Positions 54,996 to 63,243 of a DNA stretch of 64,000 nt are shown here, piece after piece. The position numbers were made by a program, and so were the translations under genes. The notes beneath the pieces are model-generated. The model was not told where the DNA came from and did no database searches. It was given only the letters and a program-made list of their open reading frames with translations. The DNA is from Actinomycetes bacterium. Its GTDB lineage: Bacteria > Actinomycetota > Thermoleophilia > Solirubrobacterales > JACPNS01. The DNA lies in contig JAEYBE010000053.1 in the NCBI GenBank assembly GCA_023404495.1, forward strand, positions 1 through 64,000, in the 5' to 3' direction. How positions within the stretch are numbered: position 1 is the first letter of the stretch; the number at the start of each line of letters is the position of its first letter.

Positions 54996-57109
54996 TGGCC
55001 GGGGTTCGCTGCGCCGGGCGTGTCGTCCTGAGGCTCAACGGGGGTGTTGCCCCCACCGTCGTTGCCACCGCCGTTGTCCGTGCCGCCATCGCGGCTGGGC
55101 TTCTTCTTCTTGCCCTCGGTGTATTCCTTGTCCTTCGAGTTGTCGTACTCGGCGCCCTCGCGCTTGCCCTGCGCGGCGTACTTGCCGGAGAACGGCTTGG
55201 AGACGAACGGCGTCGTCGGATCGGCGAAGTCCTTGCAACGATTGCCGAGCGCCGCCTTCATGAATTTCGCCCAGATCGTGGTGGGCAGCGAACCGCCGTT
55301 GACCTGACCGACGCCTTCGACGTTGTACATCGAGCGCTGCGCGTTGGGATAGCCGATCCAGGTCGCCGTTGCCAGCAGCGGCGTGTAGCCGACCAGCCAA
55401 GCGTCGCGGAAGTTGTCGGTGGTGCCTGTCTTTGCTGCGGCCGGGCAGGTGAAGCCGACGCCGCGCACGCCGATGGCGGTGCCGCCGTTGACGTTCTGCT
55501 CGAGGATTTTCGTCAACTCGTGGACGACGCCATCGGAGAAGACGCGCTTGCGGTGGACCTTGTAGGTCGTGTCCTCCTCGTCATCCGGGAAGTCGACCTT
55601 CTTGATCACCAGCTGCTTGGAGCGAACCCCGCCGGCCGCGAGCGTCGCGTAGGCGTGGCTCATCTCCATCGGCGAGACGCCGTTCTCCAGACCGCCGATG
55701 CCTTCTGCCGGGTAGCCGTTGAGCTTGCTGCGGATTCCCATCTTGCGCGCGGTGTCCTTGACGTTCTCCGGGCCGACGTCGAGGTCGAGCTGGATGTAGA
55801 CCGAGTTGTCCGACGAGAGCGTCGCGCGCACGAGGTTCATCGTGCCGCCGTAGGTGTCGGAGTAGGTCGAGACCTTGATCGGCCCCCACGGGGTGCTCTT
55901 GAGGTCGATCGGGTGCGAGCTGTAGGTCGTTGAGTTCGGGTCGATGCCCTGATCGAGCGCGGTCAGCAGCACCATCGTCTTGAAGGAGGATCCCGGCTGG
56001 CGCGAGCCCTGGGCTGCCAGGTTGAACTGGCTCTGTCCGTAGCCGCCGCTGCTGGCCATCGCCTTGACGTAGCCGGTCTTGGGGTCGGTCGCGACGATCG
56101 CGCTCGAAGGATCGCCCGGTGTGACGAGCGTCGAGTTGATCGCGTTGCGCGCGGCCTCCTGGTAGCGCGGGTTGATCGTCGTGTAGACCTTCAGACCACC
56201 CTTGCGCACACGGTTGATGCCGTACTTGTCGATCAGCTGCTGCTTGACGTAGTCAAAGAAGTAGGGCTCGCGGATCTTCGTGTAGCGCGTGCCGCGCTTG
56301 ACCCGCAGGGGAGACGAGATCGCCTCGGAAGCCTCTTCCTGCGTGATGTAGCCGAGCTCGGACATCTTTACGAGCACCTCGTTGCGGCGCGTGATCGCGG
56401 CTGAGGGGTTCAGGAACGGGTTGTAGTCGGTCGGCGCCTGCGGCAGGCCCGCGAGGGTTGCGCATTCCTGCAGGTTCAAGTCCTTCGCATTCTTGGCGAA
56501 GAAGGTCTGCGCCGCCGCCTGCATGCCCATCGCCGACTGGCCGCCAACTGTTCCGTACGGGGCGGAGTTCAGATACTGGTCGAGGATCCAAGTCTTGCTG
56601 TGCTCGCTCTCAAGCTCCGAGGCCAGCTTGGCCTCGCGGATCTTGCGCTTGTAGTCGCGCTTGGGCGACTCGATGTAGAGGTTGCGCACGAGCTGCATCG
56701 TGATCGTCGATCCACCCTGGACCGTCTTTCCGCTGGTGGTGTTGCGCACCGCCGCGCGCACGATCGAGGTGTAGTCGACGCCGCCGTGCTGGTAGAAGCG
56801 CTGGTCCTCGATCGAAACCGTGGCGTCCTTGCAGTTCTGCGGGAGCAGCTTCCAGGCGACCGGCGTACTGATCTCGTCGGCCTGGATGTAGCCGAGCAGC
56901 TGGCCGTTGTCGGCGTACACCGCAGAAGTCAAACCGCGATTTACCGGCTTGCCCAGATCCGGAGCTTCGGCGGCGATCACCATCACATATCCAACCGCTG
57001 AGAAGCCGGAGATCATCGCGAGCGTCAAGAGCACGACGGCGCCGATCGCCAACGGGCGATGCTTCTTGCCACGCCGTGCTCGGCGCTTGCGTCTCTCTCG
57101 TGCAGTCAT
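54992..57109 (-). CDS. Class A penicillin-binding protein (PBP1a type)
   Basis: The 705-residue bifunctional enzyme has a basic cytosolic start, one TM helix (about 20-45), a GT51 glycosyltransferase domain with SIEDQRFYQHGGVDYTSIVR (Glu101), GGSTITMQLVRNLYI, and a transpeptidase domain with SSFK (Ser374), SDN (SSDNS) and KTG (KTGTTDNFRD near 560). A Pro/Gly/Asp-rich tail follows, containing GGTDNGGGNDGGGN. It heads an operon with the mannosyltransferase and thiL. Confidence 0.95.
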   Translation of the reverse strand: MTARERRKRRARRGKKHRPLAIGAVVLLTLAMISGFSAVGYVMVIAAEAPDLGKPVNRGLTSAVYADNGQLLGYIQADEISTPVAWKLLPQNCKDATVSIEDQRFYQHGGVDYTSIVRAAVRNTTSGKTVQGGSTITMQLVRNLYIESPKRDYKRKIREAKLASELESEHSKTWILDQYLNSAPYGTVGGQSAMGMQAAAQTFFAKNAKDLNLQECATLAGLPQAPTDYNPFLNPSAAITRRNEVLVKMSELGYITQEEASEAISSPLRVKRGTRYTKIREPYFFDYVKQQLIDKYGINRVRKGGLKVYTTINPRYQEAARNAINSTLVTPGDPSSAIVATDPKTGYVKAMASSGGYGQSQFNLAAQGSRQPGSSFKTMVLLTALDQGIDPNSTTYSSHPIDLKSTPWGPIKVSTYSDTYGGTMNLVRATLSSDNSVYIQLDLDVGPENVKDTARKMGIRSKLNGYPAEGIGGLENGVSPMEMSHAYATLAAGGVRSKQLVIKKVDFPDDEEDTTYKVHRKRVFSDGVVHELTKILEQNVNGGTAIGVRGVGFTCPAAAKTGTTDNFRDAWLVGYTPLLATATWIGYPNAQRSMYNVEGVGQVNGGSLPTTIWAKFMKAALGNRCKDFADPTTPFVSKPFSGKYAAQGKREGAEYDNSKDKEYTEGKKKKPSRDGGTDNGGGNDGGGNTPVEPQDDTPGAANPGQ

Positions 57110-57228
57110 GCTCTGGGGGTGGTTTTCGCCTGCCTACAAGGCGATTCGCCGATTGATGCGGCTGCCCTGCCGCCGGCCGGGTCCTACGCCAAGCAACAAC
57201 ACGGCGCCGGCGGCGAAAGATGCGGTCG

Positions 57229-58020
57229 TCAGGCCGCCTGCGAAGGCCCGCTCAGCATACCTGCGTCGCTCAGGATTGCGACCACCTGTTCGCGGGTTGA
57301 GAAGCGCTGGGTGGCCTCGTGCCCTGCCGTCGTGGAGAAAGCGATCTTGATCTCGTAGCGGTCTACCTCGCAGGCGCCGAACTGCACCGTCGCGTCCTGC
57401 AGCTTCTCACGCAGCAGGGCCAGCGCCGCTGTCGCCTTGTCTGGCGGCACCTGCACCGATGCCTCGGCGTCGACGACTGTGCCGGCGATCGTGTAGTTCT
57501 CGACCGGACTCGTGGCGACCACATCGTTGGGAATCACGAGTCTGTGACCGGACGGGAGCCGCACGAATGTGTACGTCAGCGTGATGTCCTCGACCCGACC
57601 GCGGTTGCCTTCCCACTCGATCACGTCGCCGATGCGGAACGGCTGCACCGTGGCCAGCATCATGCCGGCGATCGCGTTGGCGAGCACCGCGCGTGAGGCG
57701 ATGCCCAGGGCAACTCCGATCACCGCGCTCGACGCGAGCAGCGCGGTCCCGAGCGACTTCAGCGCGTCGATCTGCGAGATCGCCAGGAAGATGCCGATCA
57801 GCACGATGCCGAGCACGATCAGTCGGCGGATCAATCGCAGCCGGGTGACGGCCGATTTGGAGAGCGGCTCCGCGTCGCGCGCGGTGATCACGCGAGTGGC
57901 GCTGCGCGAGAGAAAAACGTCGACGAGCTTGGCGACGATCAGGGTCACGAGGATGATCACCAGTGCGCTGATCCACTGGGCGTTCTCGTCAAGGAAGCTG
58001 TTGTTGGCGGCAAGCAGCAT
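57229..58020 (-). CDS. Mechanosensitive ion channel MscS family protein
   Basis: The 263-residue protein has an N-terminal helix (IVLVTLIVAKLVDVFLS region), two further helices and the pore-forming TM3 with Gly/Ala pattern ALLASSAVIGVALGIASRAV, followed by the beta domain (IEWEGNRGRVEDITLTYTFV) and the MscS_TM-like segment RLPSGHRLVIPNDVV. It should open under membrane tension. The ATG at 58020 gives the conventional start; the longer frame begins at TTG. Confidence 0.9.
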   Translation of the reverse strand: MLLAANNSFLDENAQWISALVIILVTLIVAKLVDVFLSRSATRVITARDAEPLSKSAVTRLRLIRRLIVLGIVLIGIFLAISQIDALKSLGTALLASSAVIGVALGIASRAVLANAIAGMMLATVQPFRIGDVIEWEGNRGRVEDITLTYTFVRLPSGHRLVIPNDVVATSPVENYTIAGTVVDAEASVQVPPDKATAALALLREKLQDATVQFGACEVDRYEIKIAFSTTAGHEATQRFSTREQVVAILSDAGMLSGPSQAA

Positions 58021-58052
58021 GGGCAACCGGTCTTGCGGCCACAATATGCCGC

Positions 58053-59021
58053 GTGACCGACGCTTCCAACGGACCGCAGATCCCGCGGCCGCATTACCTG
58101 CCCGAAATGCCGGTCGCCGGGCCGCCCGCTATTCCGCCGCCCGTCACCCCGCCGCCGGGCGGCGTCCCGCCGATCGGCGGCCTGCAGCCTGAGGGCGCTG
58201 ACCGCTGGCGCTGGTACCACGCGCTGCTGGCATTTCTCGGCGGCTTCGTCGCCGGGCAGATCGCGATCCTGATCATCGGAGGCGCTTGGGCGTCGATCGA
58301 AGGAGTGAGCTTCGACTCGCTCAGCGACAACTCGTCGTTCATCCTCGTTGCCTCGGCCGTCAACGAGGTCTTTTTCATCGTCTTCTCTTATGTCGTCGCC
58401 CGCATGACGGGCCCGGTCACGGCTCGCGACTTCGGACTGCGCCGCGCGCCGTTCTGGCCGACGGTCTGGCGAATGGCGGCGGTGATGGTCGGCTACTTCG
58501 TGCTGCTCGCTGCCTACAGCTCGCTCGTCAATCTCGAGCCCGACACCTCGCCGGACAAGCTGGGCGCTGCGACCTCTGACACCCACATGCTCTTCTTCGC
58601 GATTCTCGTCGGCGTGATGGCGCCGATCGCCGAGGAGTTCTTCTTCCGTGGATTTCTCTTTCGCGCGCTGCGCAACGGGCTTGGTCTTTGGGCGGCGGCA
58701 GTTGTCTCAGGAATCCTCTTCGGAGCGCTGCACATCGACTCGGGCAGCGCCGAGCGACTGCTGCAGGTCGTGCCGCTGGCGATCCTCGGGGTGTCCTTCG
58801 CCTTGCTCTATGCCTGGACCGGAACTCTCTACGCGACGATTGCGCTCCACGCGACCAACAACTCGATCGCCGTGGCGGCCTACGCCGAGAAGAACAATTC
58901 GGACTTCGGCATCGCGCTGGCCGGGGTGATCTGGCTGCTGATGATGCTTGGCTGCACCTTCGGATATCTGCTTACCGACCGGCGCCGTCGCGGCGACGTC
59001 GAATATGCTCTCCCGCAATGA
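58053..59021 (+). CDS. CPBP family intramembrane metalloprotease
   Basis: This 322-residue membrane protein (CAAX protease and bacteriocin-processing family) has a Pro-rich N-terminus and about eight helices. The catalytic motifs are present: Glu-Glu in APIAEEFFFRGFLFRALRNG, Phe/His in SGILFGALHIDSGS and later ATIALHATNNSIA with His and Asn. It is likely active. The GTG start lies seven bases after CACAAT. Its stop overlaps the L,D-transpeptidase start (ATGA). Confidence 0.85.
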   Translation: MTDASNGPQIPRPHYLPEMPVAGPPAIPPPVTPPPGGVPPIGGLQPEGADRWRWYHALLAFLGGFVAGQIAILIIGGAWASIEGVSFDSLSDNSSFILVASAVNEVFFIVFSYVVARMTGPVTARDFGLRRAPFWPTVWRMAAVMVGYFVLLAAYSSLVNLEPDTSPDKLGAATSDTHMLFFAILVGVMAPIAEEFFFRGFLFRALRNGLGLWAAAVVSGILFGALHIDSGSAERLLQVVPLAILGVSFALLYAWTGTLYATIALHATNNSIAVAAYAEKNNSDFGIALAGVIWLLMMLGCTFGYLLTDRRRRGDVEYALPQ

Positions 59022-60025
59022 GCAGGCGCGGTCGCAATACAGGATCATTCGCGGGAATCGCGCTGGTTTTGACCATGTTGGCCGTGGCGGTCCCGGCCGG
59101 CGCAGAGCCGACCGGACCGACCAGCGACCAGGCCACGGTCTCGGCCGACAAGCTTCCGAGCTTTCGCCTGACGGCCGCCGGGGCATATCGCTACCACGGC
59201 CGCGGATACGTACTGCCGCGAGCCAAGCTCGACATCCGCGGGGCGGTCAACGCCGACCTTGGCGGCCAGCGCGTCGATTTTGAGGTCTACAAGGGCGGAA
59301 AGCTCGTCAAACGCCGCAGCGTCGAGCTCAACACGGCCGGCAGCAAGTCGGTCTTCCACCTCGACTGGCGACCGGGCAACAAGGGCCGCTACCGCCTGAA
59401 GATCGGCCTGACCGATGAGCAGAAGGCGATCGTCGATGCCGGCAACGGCAGCAAGATCGCCGTCGTCCGTTCAAGCATTCGCCAGGGCAGCCGCGGCGTG
59501 TCTGTTCGCGTCTTCCAGTACAAGCTGCGCAAGCTGCACTACGTCGTTCCGCTCAACGGTCGCTTCAACGCCGCGACCGGCCGCGCGATGATGGCCTTCC
59601 GCAAGGTCACCGGCATGCGCCGCACGTACTCGGCCGGCTACTCGGTCGCTCGAAAGCTCGCCGCGGGCAAGGGCGCCTTCAAGCTTCGTTATCCCGGCGC
59701 CGGCCGTCACATCGAGGTATCGATCGGCAAGCAGATCATGGTGATGGCCTCCGGCGGCAAGGTCACGCGGATCTACCACGTCTCCACGGGCGCCCCGGGT
59801 ACGCCGACGATCCGCGGCACCTACCGCGTCTACCGCAAGGACTGGGGCACCAACGAGAAGGGCATGGTCCACTCCAGCTACTTCATCCGCGGGTACGCAA
59901 TCCACGGGTATGCCTCGGTACCGCCCTACAACGCGAGCCACGGCTGTGTGCGCGTGCCGGTGCCGAATGCGGCGTCGATCTTCCGCTGGGTGAAGTACGG
60001 CACCCGGATTGACACCTACTACTAG
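59018..60025 (+). CDS. L,D-transpeptidase (YkuD/ErfK family)
   Basis: The 335-residue protein has a signal peptide (GIALVLTMLAVAVPAGA), a linker, a peptidoglycan-binding-like middle part (GVSVRVFQYKLRKLH, FNAATGRAMMAFRKVTGM) and the YkuD catalytic end RGYAIHGYASVPPYNASHGCVRVP with nucleophile Cys310. It makes 3-3 crosslinks or attaches proteins in the cell wall. The ATG at 59018 overlaps the CPBP stop; TATGCT eight bases upstream might be an internal promoter. Confidence 0.9.
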   Translation: MSRRGRNTGSFAGIALVLTMLAVAVPAGAEPTGPTSDQATVSADKLPSFRLTAAGAYRYHGRGYVLPRAKLDIRGAVNADLGGQRVDFEVYKGGKLVKRRSVELNTAGSKSVFHLDWRPGNKGRYRLKIGLTDEQKAIVDAGNGSKIAVVRSSIRQGSRGVSVRVFQYKLRKLHYVVPLNGRFNAATGRAMMAFRKVTGMRRTYSAGYSVARKLAAGKGAFKLRYPGAGRHIEVSIGKQIMVMASGGKVTRIYHVSTGAPGTPTIRGTYRVYRKDWGTNEKGMVHSSYFIRGYAIHGYASVPPYNASHGCVRVPVPNAASIFRWVKYGTRIDTYY

Positions 60026-60031
60026 GCGAGA

Positions 60032-60496
60032 TCAGCGGTAGCCGGGGGTGTAGTCCTCGTCCTCGGTCTTCAAGCTGCGGTCTTCGTTCTTGGGCTGGGC
60101 TGACCAGTCCATCCAGCCGGCGAGCAGTCGAAGTGCGACCGCGAAGAGCAGGATCCCGAAGATGAAGGCGCCGCCGCGCATCGCCCACGCGTTGCCGCCG
60201 CCGGCCTGCTTGCCGATCTCCTCGCCAGGAGAAGTCAGTGAGTCTGCGAAGCCGTCGATCTGCTGACGGATCTTGTGGCGCTCGATGTTGGTCAGGCGAC
60301 CGCGTTCGTCGCGCACGATCGCTATCTGCTGGCCGGAGTTCTGCGCGAGCACCGTCTGGTTCTTCGAAGCCGTGCCCGCCTCATCCCACACGAATGAGAT
60401 GAAACTGATCGCGATGATGCCGGTCAGCACAAGCGAAATGAAGCGGATTAGGGATGCGGTGGCCAATTGGGTCCTCTGGACGAAGCCCGGCATCAT
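60032..60496 (-). CDS. Small two-helix membrane protein, function unknown
   Basis: The 154-residue protein has transmembrane segments at about 14-36 (ASLIRFISLVLTGIIAISFISF) and 105-126 (RGGAFIFGILLFAVALRLLAGW). Between them is a polar external domain (about 37-104). The cytosolic C-terminus is charged (DRSLKTEDEDYTPGYR). Convergent with the L,D-transpeptidase, divergent from pyrE. No family recognised. Confidence 0.6.
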   Translation of the reverse strand: MMPGFVQRTQLATASLIRFISLVLTGIIAISFISFVWDEAGTASKNQTVLAQNSGQQIAIVRDERGRLTNIERHKIRQQIDGFADSLTSPGEEIGKQAGGGNAWAMRGGAFIFGILLFAVALRLLAGWMDWSAQPKNEDRSLKTEDEDYTPGYR

Positions 60497-60596
60497 GCCG
60501 TGGTTTCGTCTGATTTCTCATCAATCGGCATCTTTTGGCCTGGAGTAAATCCCCGGTCGCGGATATGCGCGCTAGCGACCGCTCAGTAACTACCTC

Positions 60597-60602
60597 TACG
60601 AT
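60597..60602 (+). promoter_or_regulatory. -10 TACGAT of a probable leaderless pyrE transcript
   Basis: TACGAT is eight bases before the pyrE GTG, after a GGTCGC/GCGACC inverted repeat at 60555-60580. Confidence 0.45.
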
Positions 60603-60610
60603 GCTTCTTC

Positions 60611-61162
60611 GTGGCAGACGCAAAAGAGACTCTCGTTGCCGAATTGCGCGAGCACGCGCTGGTGATCGGCGAAGTTGTGCTGACCAGCGGTAAGACCGCG
60701 CAGTACTACGTCGACGCCAAGCGGGCGATCCTGATGCGCCCCGGTTTCCTTGCGCTCGGCGAGCTGGTTGCTGACTTTGCGTCCGAACTGGGCGCCACCG
60801 CGGTCGGCGGCATGACGATGGGGGCAGATCCAGTCGCCTGCTCGGCGCTTGCCGCGGGATCGGACGCCAAAGCGTTCTTTGTGCGCAAGGAGCGCAAGGA
60901 GCACGGATTGCAGCGCTGGGTTGAAGGGCCGCTGCTTGAGCCCGGCGAGCGCTGCCTGATCGTCGAGGACGTCGTCACCACCGGTGGATCGACGGTGCAG
61001 GCGATCGAGCGGGTCAAAGAAGAAGGTTTTGAGGTCGTCGGAGTCTGCAGCGTGCTTGACCGACTGGCCGGCGGAGGCGCCGCGATCGAGGCGGCGGCCG
61101 GCGCGCCATATCGACCGCTGACGACGATCGACGAGATCCATCCCGACCGCCCCGACCGTTAG
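60611..61162 (+). CDS. pyrE: Orotate phosphoribosyltransferase
   Basis: PyrE joins orotate and PRPP to give OMP. The 183-residue protein has KTAQYYVDAKRAILMRPG, GGMTMGADPVACSA, RKERKEHG and the PRPP motif CLIVEDVVTTGGSTVQAIE. The Lys-Lys loop is of the short actinobacterial type. GTG is the start, eight bases after a -10-like TACGAT. No other pyr gene is adjacent. Confidence 0.94.
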   Translation: MADAKETLVAELREHALVIGEVVLTSGKTAQYYVDAKRAILMRPGFLALGELVADFASELGATAVGGMTMGADPVACSALAAGSDAKAFFVRKERKEHGLQRWVEGPLLEPGERCLIVEDVVTTGGSTVQAIERVKEEGFEVVGVCSVLDRLAGGGAAIEAAAGAPYRPLTTIDEIHPDRPDR

Positions 61163-61194
61163 AGCTTCTCTTACGCGAACCGCATTGGCTACGG

Positions 61195-61614
61195 ATGAGC
61201 CGCTTCAAATCGAAAAAAGAGCTTCGGCTGGTGATCGATCAGGTCATTTCGGTGATCGGTGATGACACCGAGGTTGGTCCACAGCTCCGCGCGCTGGGCA
61301 CGCCAATCGAGATCTACTACAAGGACTTCGACATCACTGTCAACATTCGCGGCGGCGAAGAAGGTGAGTCCAACCTCGTTTGGGTGTGGTCCAAGCGCGT
61401 CAAGTGGAAGCCTGTGACTCGGATTGAGGTGACATCGGACGTGGCCAATCAGTTCATGCAGGGCAAGCTGCAGGTCGCGCGGGCACTGGCTCTGCGCAAG
61501 GTGAAGGTCAAGGGCTCGCTGACCGCCGGCCTGAAGATCGTCGCGATCTGCGGTCCGCTACTTGGGCACTACCGCGAGCGGGTTGAGAGTGACTTCCCGC
61601 ACTTGGTGGTCTGA
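61195..61614 (+). CDS. SCP2-like (sterol carrier/lipid-binding) domain protein
   Basis: The 139-residue protein has an SCP2-type fold: FDITVNIRGGEEGESNLVWV, WKPVTRIEVTSDVANQFMQG and QVARALALRKVKVKGSLTAG, ending with a C-terminal helix. Such domains bind fatty acyl chains. The start is ATG 61195. Its ligand and partner are unknown. Confidence 0.7.
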   Translation: MSRFKSKKELRLVIDQVISVIGDDTEVGPQLRALGTPIEIYYKDFDITVNIRGGEEGESNLVWVWSKRVKWKPVTRIEVTSDVANQFMQGKLQVARALALRKVKVKGSLTAGLKIVAICGPLLGHYRERVESDFPHLVV

Positions 61615-61657
61615 GCCCCGCGACCGGTGGCCGGGGCTTTAGGCTTTAGGCCGGCCC

Positions 61658-61731
61658 GCCCCGATAGCTCAGATGGATAGAGCGCTTCCCTCCTAAGGAA
61701 GAGGCCGCTGGTTCGACTCCAGCTCGGGGCG
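61658..61731 (+). tRNA. tRNA-Arg (CCT)
   Basis: This 74-base cloverleaf pairs GCCCCGA with TCGGGGC, has an anticodon loop CTCCTAA carrying CCT within CTTCC/GGAAG stem, and a T-arm CTGGTTCGACTCCAG. The discriminator is G, and CCA is not encoded. Confidence 0.95.
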
Positions 61732-61743
61732 CTGTGTTGGATT

Positions 61744-61763
61744 GTCGCCGCCTTCGCGGCGAC
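61744..61763. terminator. Hairpin just after tRNA-Arg
   Basis: GTCGCCGC (61744-61751) pairs perfectly with GCGGCGAC (61756-61763) around CTTC. No T-run follows. It may terminate tRNA-Arg or be part of the structured spacer. Confidence 0.5.
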
Positions 61764-61782
61764 GCGTTGCACGCAGCTTGGC

Positions 61783-61817
61783 CGCAATTTGCCGGGTCAA
61801 GGCCCCGACAAATTGCG
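61783..61817. repeat. Second stem in the tRNA-Arg spacer
   Basis: CGCAATTTG (61783-61791) pairs with CAAATTGCG (61809-61817), extended inside by CGGG/CCCG after one mismatch. It is an AT-rich stem in a GC-rich region. Confidence 0.6.
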
Positions 61818-61848
61818 TTTGCTCGCTTGCGGTGGGGGGGGTCGCTTG

Positions 61849-61914
61849 TTCAAGCCTCTTTTACTCCATGAGGCGACCCCGCGGGGTCGCCTCATGGAAG
61901 ATTTCTGGCTTGAA
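61849..61914. repeat. 34-bp perfect palindrome with outer 8-bp inverted repeats
   Basis: Bases 61865-61898 form a 34-bp perfect palindrome centred on CCGCGG. It is flanked by TTCAAGCC (61849-61856) and GGCTTGAA (61907-61914), which are exact inverse copies. Together with the two upstream stems it fills the 231-base spacer between tRNA-Arg and the next gene. Read as RNA it would form a very strong hairpin. Confidence 0.9.
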
Positions 61915-61950
61915 ACTGCGTTCTGTGCTTCGCGGGGATCGGGCGGCCGG

Positions 61951-61956
61951 TAGGTT
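61951..61956 (+). promoter_or_regulatory. -10 TAGGTT of a probable leaderless transcript
   Basis: TAGGTT is six bases before the ATG at 61963. Confidence 0.45.
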
Positions 61957-61962
61957 TGCCGG

Positions 61963-62325
61963 ATGATCGAACCATTGGAGAATTTGCCCACGGGCGTGAT
62001 TGGCTTCCGCGCTGTCGGAACCGTCGAGCCTGACGACTACAAGAACGTTCTCGACCCTGCGATCGACGCCGCCGGAGAGCACGTGCGACTCGTCTACCTG
62101 ATCGGCGACGACTTCGACCGCTACTCGCTGGGCGCGCTCTGGCAGGACGCCAAACTCGGCGGTGGCCACAGTCTGAAGACCTGGGAGCGCGTCGCGCTGG
62201 TCACCGACCACGACTGGATCGGCCACTCAGTCTCGCTTTTCGCCCCGCTGATGCCGGGGAAGGTAAAGGTCTTCCCGCTCGCCCAGCGCGACGAAGCGAT
62301 CGGCTGGACTGCGGCTGACGACTAA
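61963..62325 (+). CDS. SpoIIAA-like (STAS-related) protein
   Basis: This 120-residue cytosolic protein starts MIEPLENLPTGVIGFRAVGTVEPDDY and has VRLVYLIGDDFDRYSLGALW, ALVTDHDWIGHS and LMPGKVKVFPL, matching the SpoIIAA-like family (STAS fold, lipid or anti-sigma binding). Function unknown. Probably leaderless; it ends close to the convergent AEC transporter. Confidence 0.75.
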   Translation: MIEPLENLPTGVIGFRAVGTVEPDDYKNVLDPAIDAAGEHVRLVYLIGDDFDRYSLGALWQDAKLGGGHSLKTWERVALVTDHDWIGHSVSLFAPLMPGKVKVFPLAQRDEAIGWTAADD

Positions 62326-62331
62326 ATCCGC

Positions 62332-63243
62332 TCAGACGAACTCGATCACGACACCGACCACCACGATCACCAGCGTCGTCCAGACGATCGCGCCGGCGGT
62401 GATCTTGCGGTCCAAGCCGTAGTTGTTTGCGAGCAGGAGGTTGTTGACGCCGGTCGGCATCATCGCCTGCAGTACGTAGGCCGTCGGCATCTTCACCAGT
62501 GTCGCTCCGGCGATCAGCAGGAAGACCGGCAGGAAGCTGAGCTTCAAGATGCTCGCGGCAGCAACCGGCGCGGTCAGCTTCGGCGGGAAGCTCAGCTTGT
62601 CGACCTCGCTTTCGTGGCGGACGATGATCCCGACCGCAAAGAACCCGGCAGGCAGGATCGCGTAGACCAAGTAGTGCGTGAGGTCACGAGCCCACTCCGG
62701 CGAGAATGAGGCCGGCGCGATCAGCGCCAGCGCGGCGGTGAAGAGCAGCGGGTTTCTCGTGAAGTAGCTCTTGAAGCGCTGCGCCGGGGTGTCGGCGTGC
62801 GTCCCGTAGGCCGCGCCGATCGAGAAGGCGATGAAGATCAGCGATGGGAGCATCACGACGATGTCGTAGATGATCGCCGTCTCGAGCTGTGCGCTGCCGA
62901 GCGCTGCGGCAGAGAACGCGTAGCCCAAGTACGCCGTGTTGCCCATCACCGCGCAACAGACCAGCGCGCCCACCTGCGGCTGGGTCAGCGGCATCCGCCG
63001 GGCCACCAGGAAAGCCACGCCGACCAGCAGCAAGTTGCCGATCCACGCGATCCCCAGCGCCTGCCCGGTCTCCACCGTGAACTCGTAGTGCACGAGGTTG
63101 AAGAACAGCACCGGCGGGATGATCACCCAGAGCACGACATCCATCAGGCGCTTTGCGAAGCGCTCCGACGAATCCGGCTCCCGGTGCGCAAAGAGCGCGC
63201 CGAGCGATCCCGAGACCGCCATCGTCAGAACGATCCAGATCAC
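62332..63243 (-). CDS. AEC family transporter (auxin efflux carrier-like)
   Basis: The 303-residue membrane protein has about ten helices. The family patterns include the N-terminal helix IWIVLTMAVSGSLGALFAH, the NTAYLGYAFSAAALG segment with Asn and Tyr in the crossover, and LPAGFFAVGIIVRHE and KMPTAYVLQAMMPTGVNNLL toward the C-terminus. Substrates of bacterial members include organic acids. GTG is the start, overlapping the galT-like stop by four bases (GTGA). Confidence 0.8.
   Translation of the reverse strand: MIWIVLTMAVSGSLGALFAHREPDSSERFAKRLMDVVLWVIIPPVLFFNLVHYEFTVETGQALGIAWIGNLLLVGVAFLVARRMPLTQPQVGALVCCAVMGNTAYLGYAFSAAALGSAQLETAIIYDIVVMLPSLIFIAFSIGAAYGTHADTPAQRFKSYFTRNPLLFTAALALIAPASFSPEWARDLTHYLVYAILPAGFFAVGIIVRHESEVDKLSFPPKLTAPVAAASILKLSFLPVFLLIAGATLVKMPTAYVLQAMMPTGVNNLLLANNYGLDRKITAGAIVWTTLVIVVVGVVIEFV

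Noticed and set aside
61865..61898. CRISPR repeat
   Set aside because: The palindrome is present once, without spacers or cas genes.
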